A stretch of DNA of 6,006 nt from Fimenecus sp045613585 (GTDB lineage: Bacteria > Bacillota > Clostridia > Oscillospirales > Acutalibacteraceae): positions 1-6,006 of the forward strand of contig JAZLBG010000007.1 in assembly GCA_045613585.1 (NCBI GenBank), given 5' to 3'. Below are positions 5,369-6,006 of this stretch, piece by piece (the first letter of the stretch is position 1; each line of letters starts with the position of its first letter). The position numbers were made by a program, and so were the translations under genes. The notes under the pieces are model-generated. The model searched no databases. It was not told where the DNA came from and saw only the letters and a list, made by a program, of their open reading frames with translations.

Positions 5369-6006
5369 ATGCAGAAAATTGTTGATTCGGTTTACGACAT
5401 CATCGCATTCTCAAACGGTATCATTTTTACAAAAAAAAGAGTCCTTGAAAATGGCTCTGTCAAGGTTAATTTTTACGGATACGATATAAAAAGAATGCAA
5501 AAAACTCCGGTTACTAAAAGTGTTTATCTTTTGAATAAGTACGGTCCGGAATATAAAAAAATAGCAGAACAATTAGGTGACTATGTTTCTTGTGATGCTG
5601 ATGTTTTTCCATCAAAGCAAGTTGTAGTAGTTTACCCAAGTGGTGAAACAGGATTGTTTTCAGTTGATGGTAATATGGTATGGTCAAGTGATTTGTCATA
5701 TCAGGGGGCAGAAATTAACGGTGTTGTCTGTGATGGCAGACAAATCTGGAGTGTTGTGCCTGAAAATAATTGTGTAGTAAGTTACTCAATTTCACATAAA
5801 AAGTTCAGTATGCGAATTGGCTCAAAGGACTCAACATCGTTTAACAACCCCGTGTCAATCTCAAAATACGATAATGAACTTTTTATCTGCAACAAAGGGT
5901 CAAATAAAGTAAGAACAATAAATCTTAATGACTATTCAGTAAGCGATTTCAGAATTTTTGACGAGCCCGTATATAAATACTTGCGTTCTTGTGGTAAAGA
6001 AATTGT
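5369..6006 (+). CDS. Probable beta-propeller protein of unknown function, N-terminal part, cut off by window edge
   Basis: An open frame of 212 codons runs without a stop off the right edge. There is no signal peptide or membrane segment, so the protein is probably cytoplasmic. After an N-terminal part (1-80), the sequence falls into repeated short beta-strand units separated by turns: about 84-110, 116-151 and 158-194. The last contains NPVSISKYDNELFICNKGSNK, which resembles an NHL-type blade (P-x-x-I near the start, then hydrophobic-rich strand, then G-S/N-x-K/R). Trp105 and Trp127 occur at strand positions. This suggests a beta-propeller, a fold used for ligand or protein binding or as an enzyme scaffold; no catalytic residues are identifiable. 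The ATG at 5369 is preceded by GCGGTGAT, which pairs with the 3' part of the anti-Shine-Dalgarno region, and by a strong promoter. No named family is recognised and the fold call is an inference. Confidence 0.75.
   Translation, partial: MQKIVDSVYDIIAFSNGIIFTKKRVLENGSVKVNFYGYDIKRMQKTPVTKSVYLLNKYGPEYKKIAEQLGDYVSCDADVFPSKQVVVVYPSGETGLFSVDGNMVWSSDLSYQGAEINGVVCDGRQIWSVVPENNCVVSYSISHKKFSMRIGSKDSTSFNNPVSISKYDNELFICNKGSNKVRTINLNDYSVSDFRIFDEPVYKYLRSCGKEI

Noticed and set aside
5514..5699. Minus-strand open frame of 61 codons
   Set aside because: It is antisense to the long uninterrupted plus-strand propeller gene, which has a strong promoter and ribosome binding site.

Overview
The window looks like chromosomal DNA of a low-GC, anaerobic member of the Bacillota, most likely a clostridial (gut-type) organism. 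The evidence is the AT-rich composition, strong AGGAG/AGGTGAT-type ribosome binding sites, a BofA-family sporulation protein, and oxygen-sensitive 2-hydroxyacyl-CoA dehydratase (2-HAD) machinery. No species is identifiable from the sequence alone, and there is no sign of phage, insertion sequences, CRISPR, tRNA or rRNA.

The left three quarters (1-4568) is one tightly packed minus-strand operon that reads leftwards off the window edge. In order of transcription it holds: (1) a TRIC/UPF0126-type membrane protein (3918-4568); (2) a CooC-type MinD/ParA-like ATPase with a Cys-X-Cys metal site (3144-3908); (3) a 2-HAD small-subunit homologue (1938-3143); (4) a long 2-HAD large-subunit homologue (416-1945); and (5) the N-terminal half of a BadF/HgdC-type ATP-dependent activator (1-401, cut by the edge just after its first cluster cysteine). 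The gaps are 9, 0, -8 and 14 bp, so the genes are almost certainly co-transcribed, probably from an extended -10 promoter at 4610-4638. In known systems the activator uses ATP hydrolysis to push a single electron into the dehydratase for a radical reaction. Here the operon adds a CooC-like ATPase, a family known for inserting nickel into CO dehydrogenase. No CO dehydrogenase gene is seen, so the ATPase may serve the dehydratase-like complex itself. This combination is the most interesting feature of the window. The substrate cannot be assigned because no CoA transferase, dehydrogenase or ETF gene is visible.

The right part (4569-6006) is different in character. A 179-bp spacer with AT-rich hairpins separates the operon from a minus-strand bofA-like gene (4748-5008), which keeps the Asn and Thr positions known to matter in Bacillus subtilis BofA. 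A 106-bp divergent region then leads to a 55-aa cysteine-rich protein on the plus strand (5115-5282). That region carries CATACAATA and CATAATTTA elements on opposite strands, which resemble mother-cell sigma-E/sigma-K -10 sequences. Finally, a near-perfect housekeeping promoter (TTGACC, 17 bp, TATAAT) drives a gene truncated by the right edge (5369-6006) that encodes a probable beta-propeller protein of unknown function. No gene-free stretch exceeds 300 bases.
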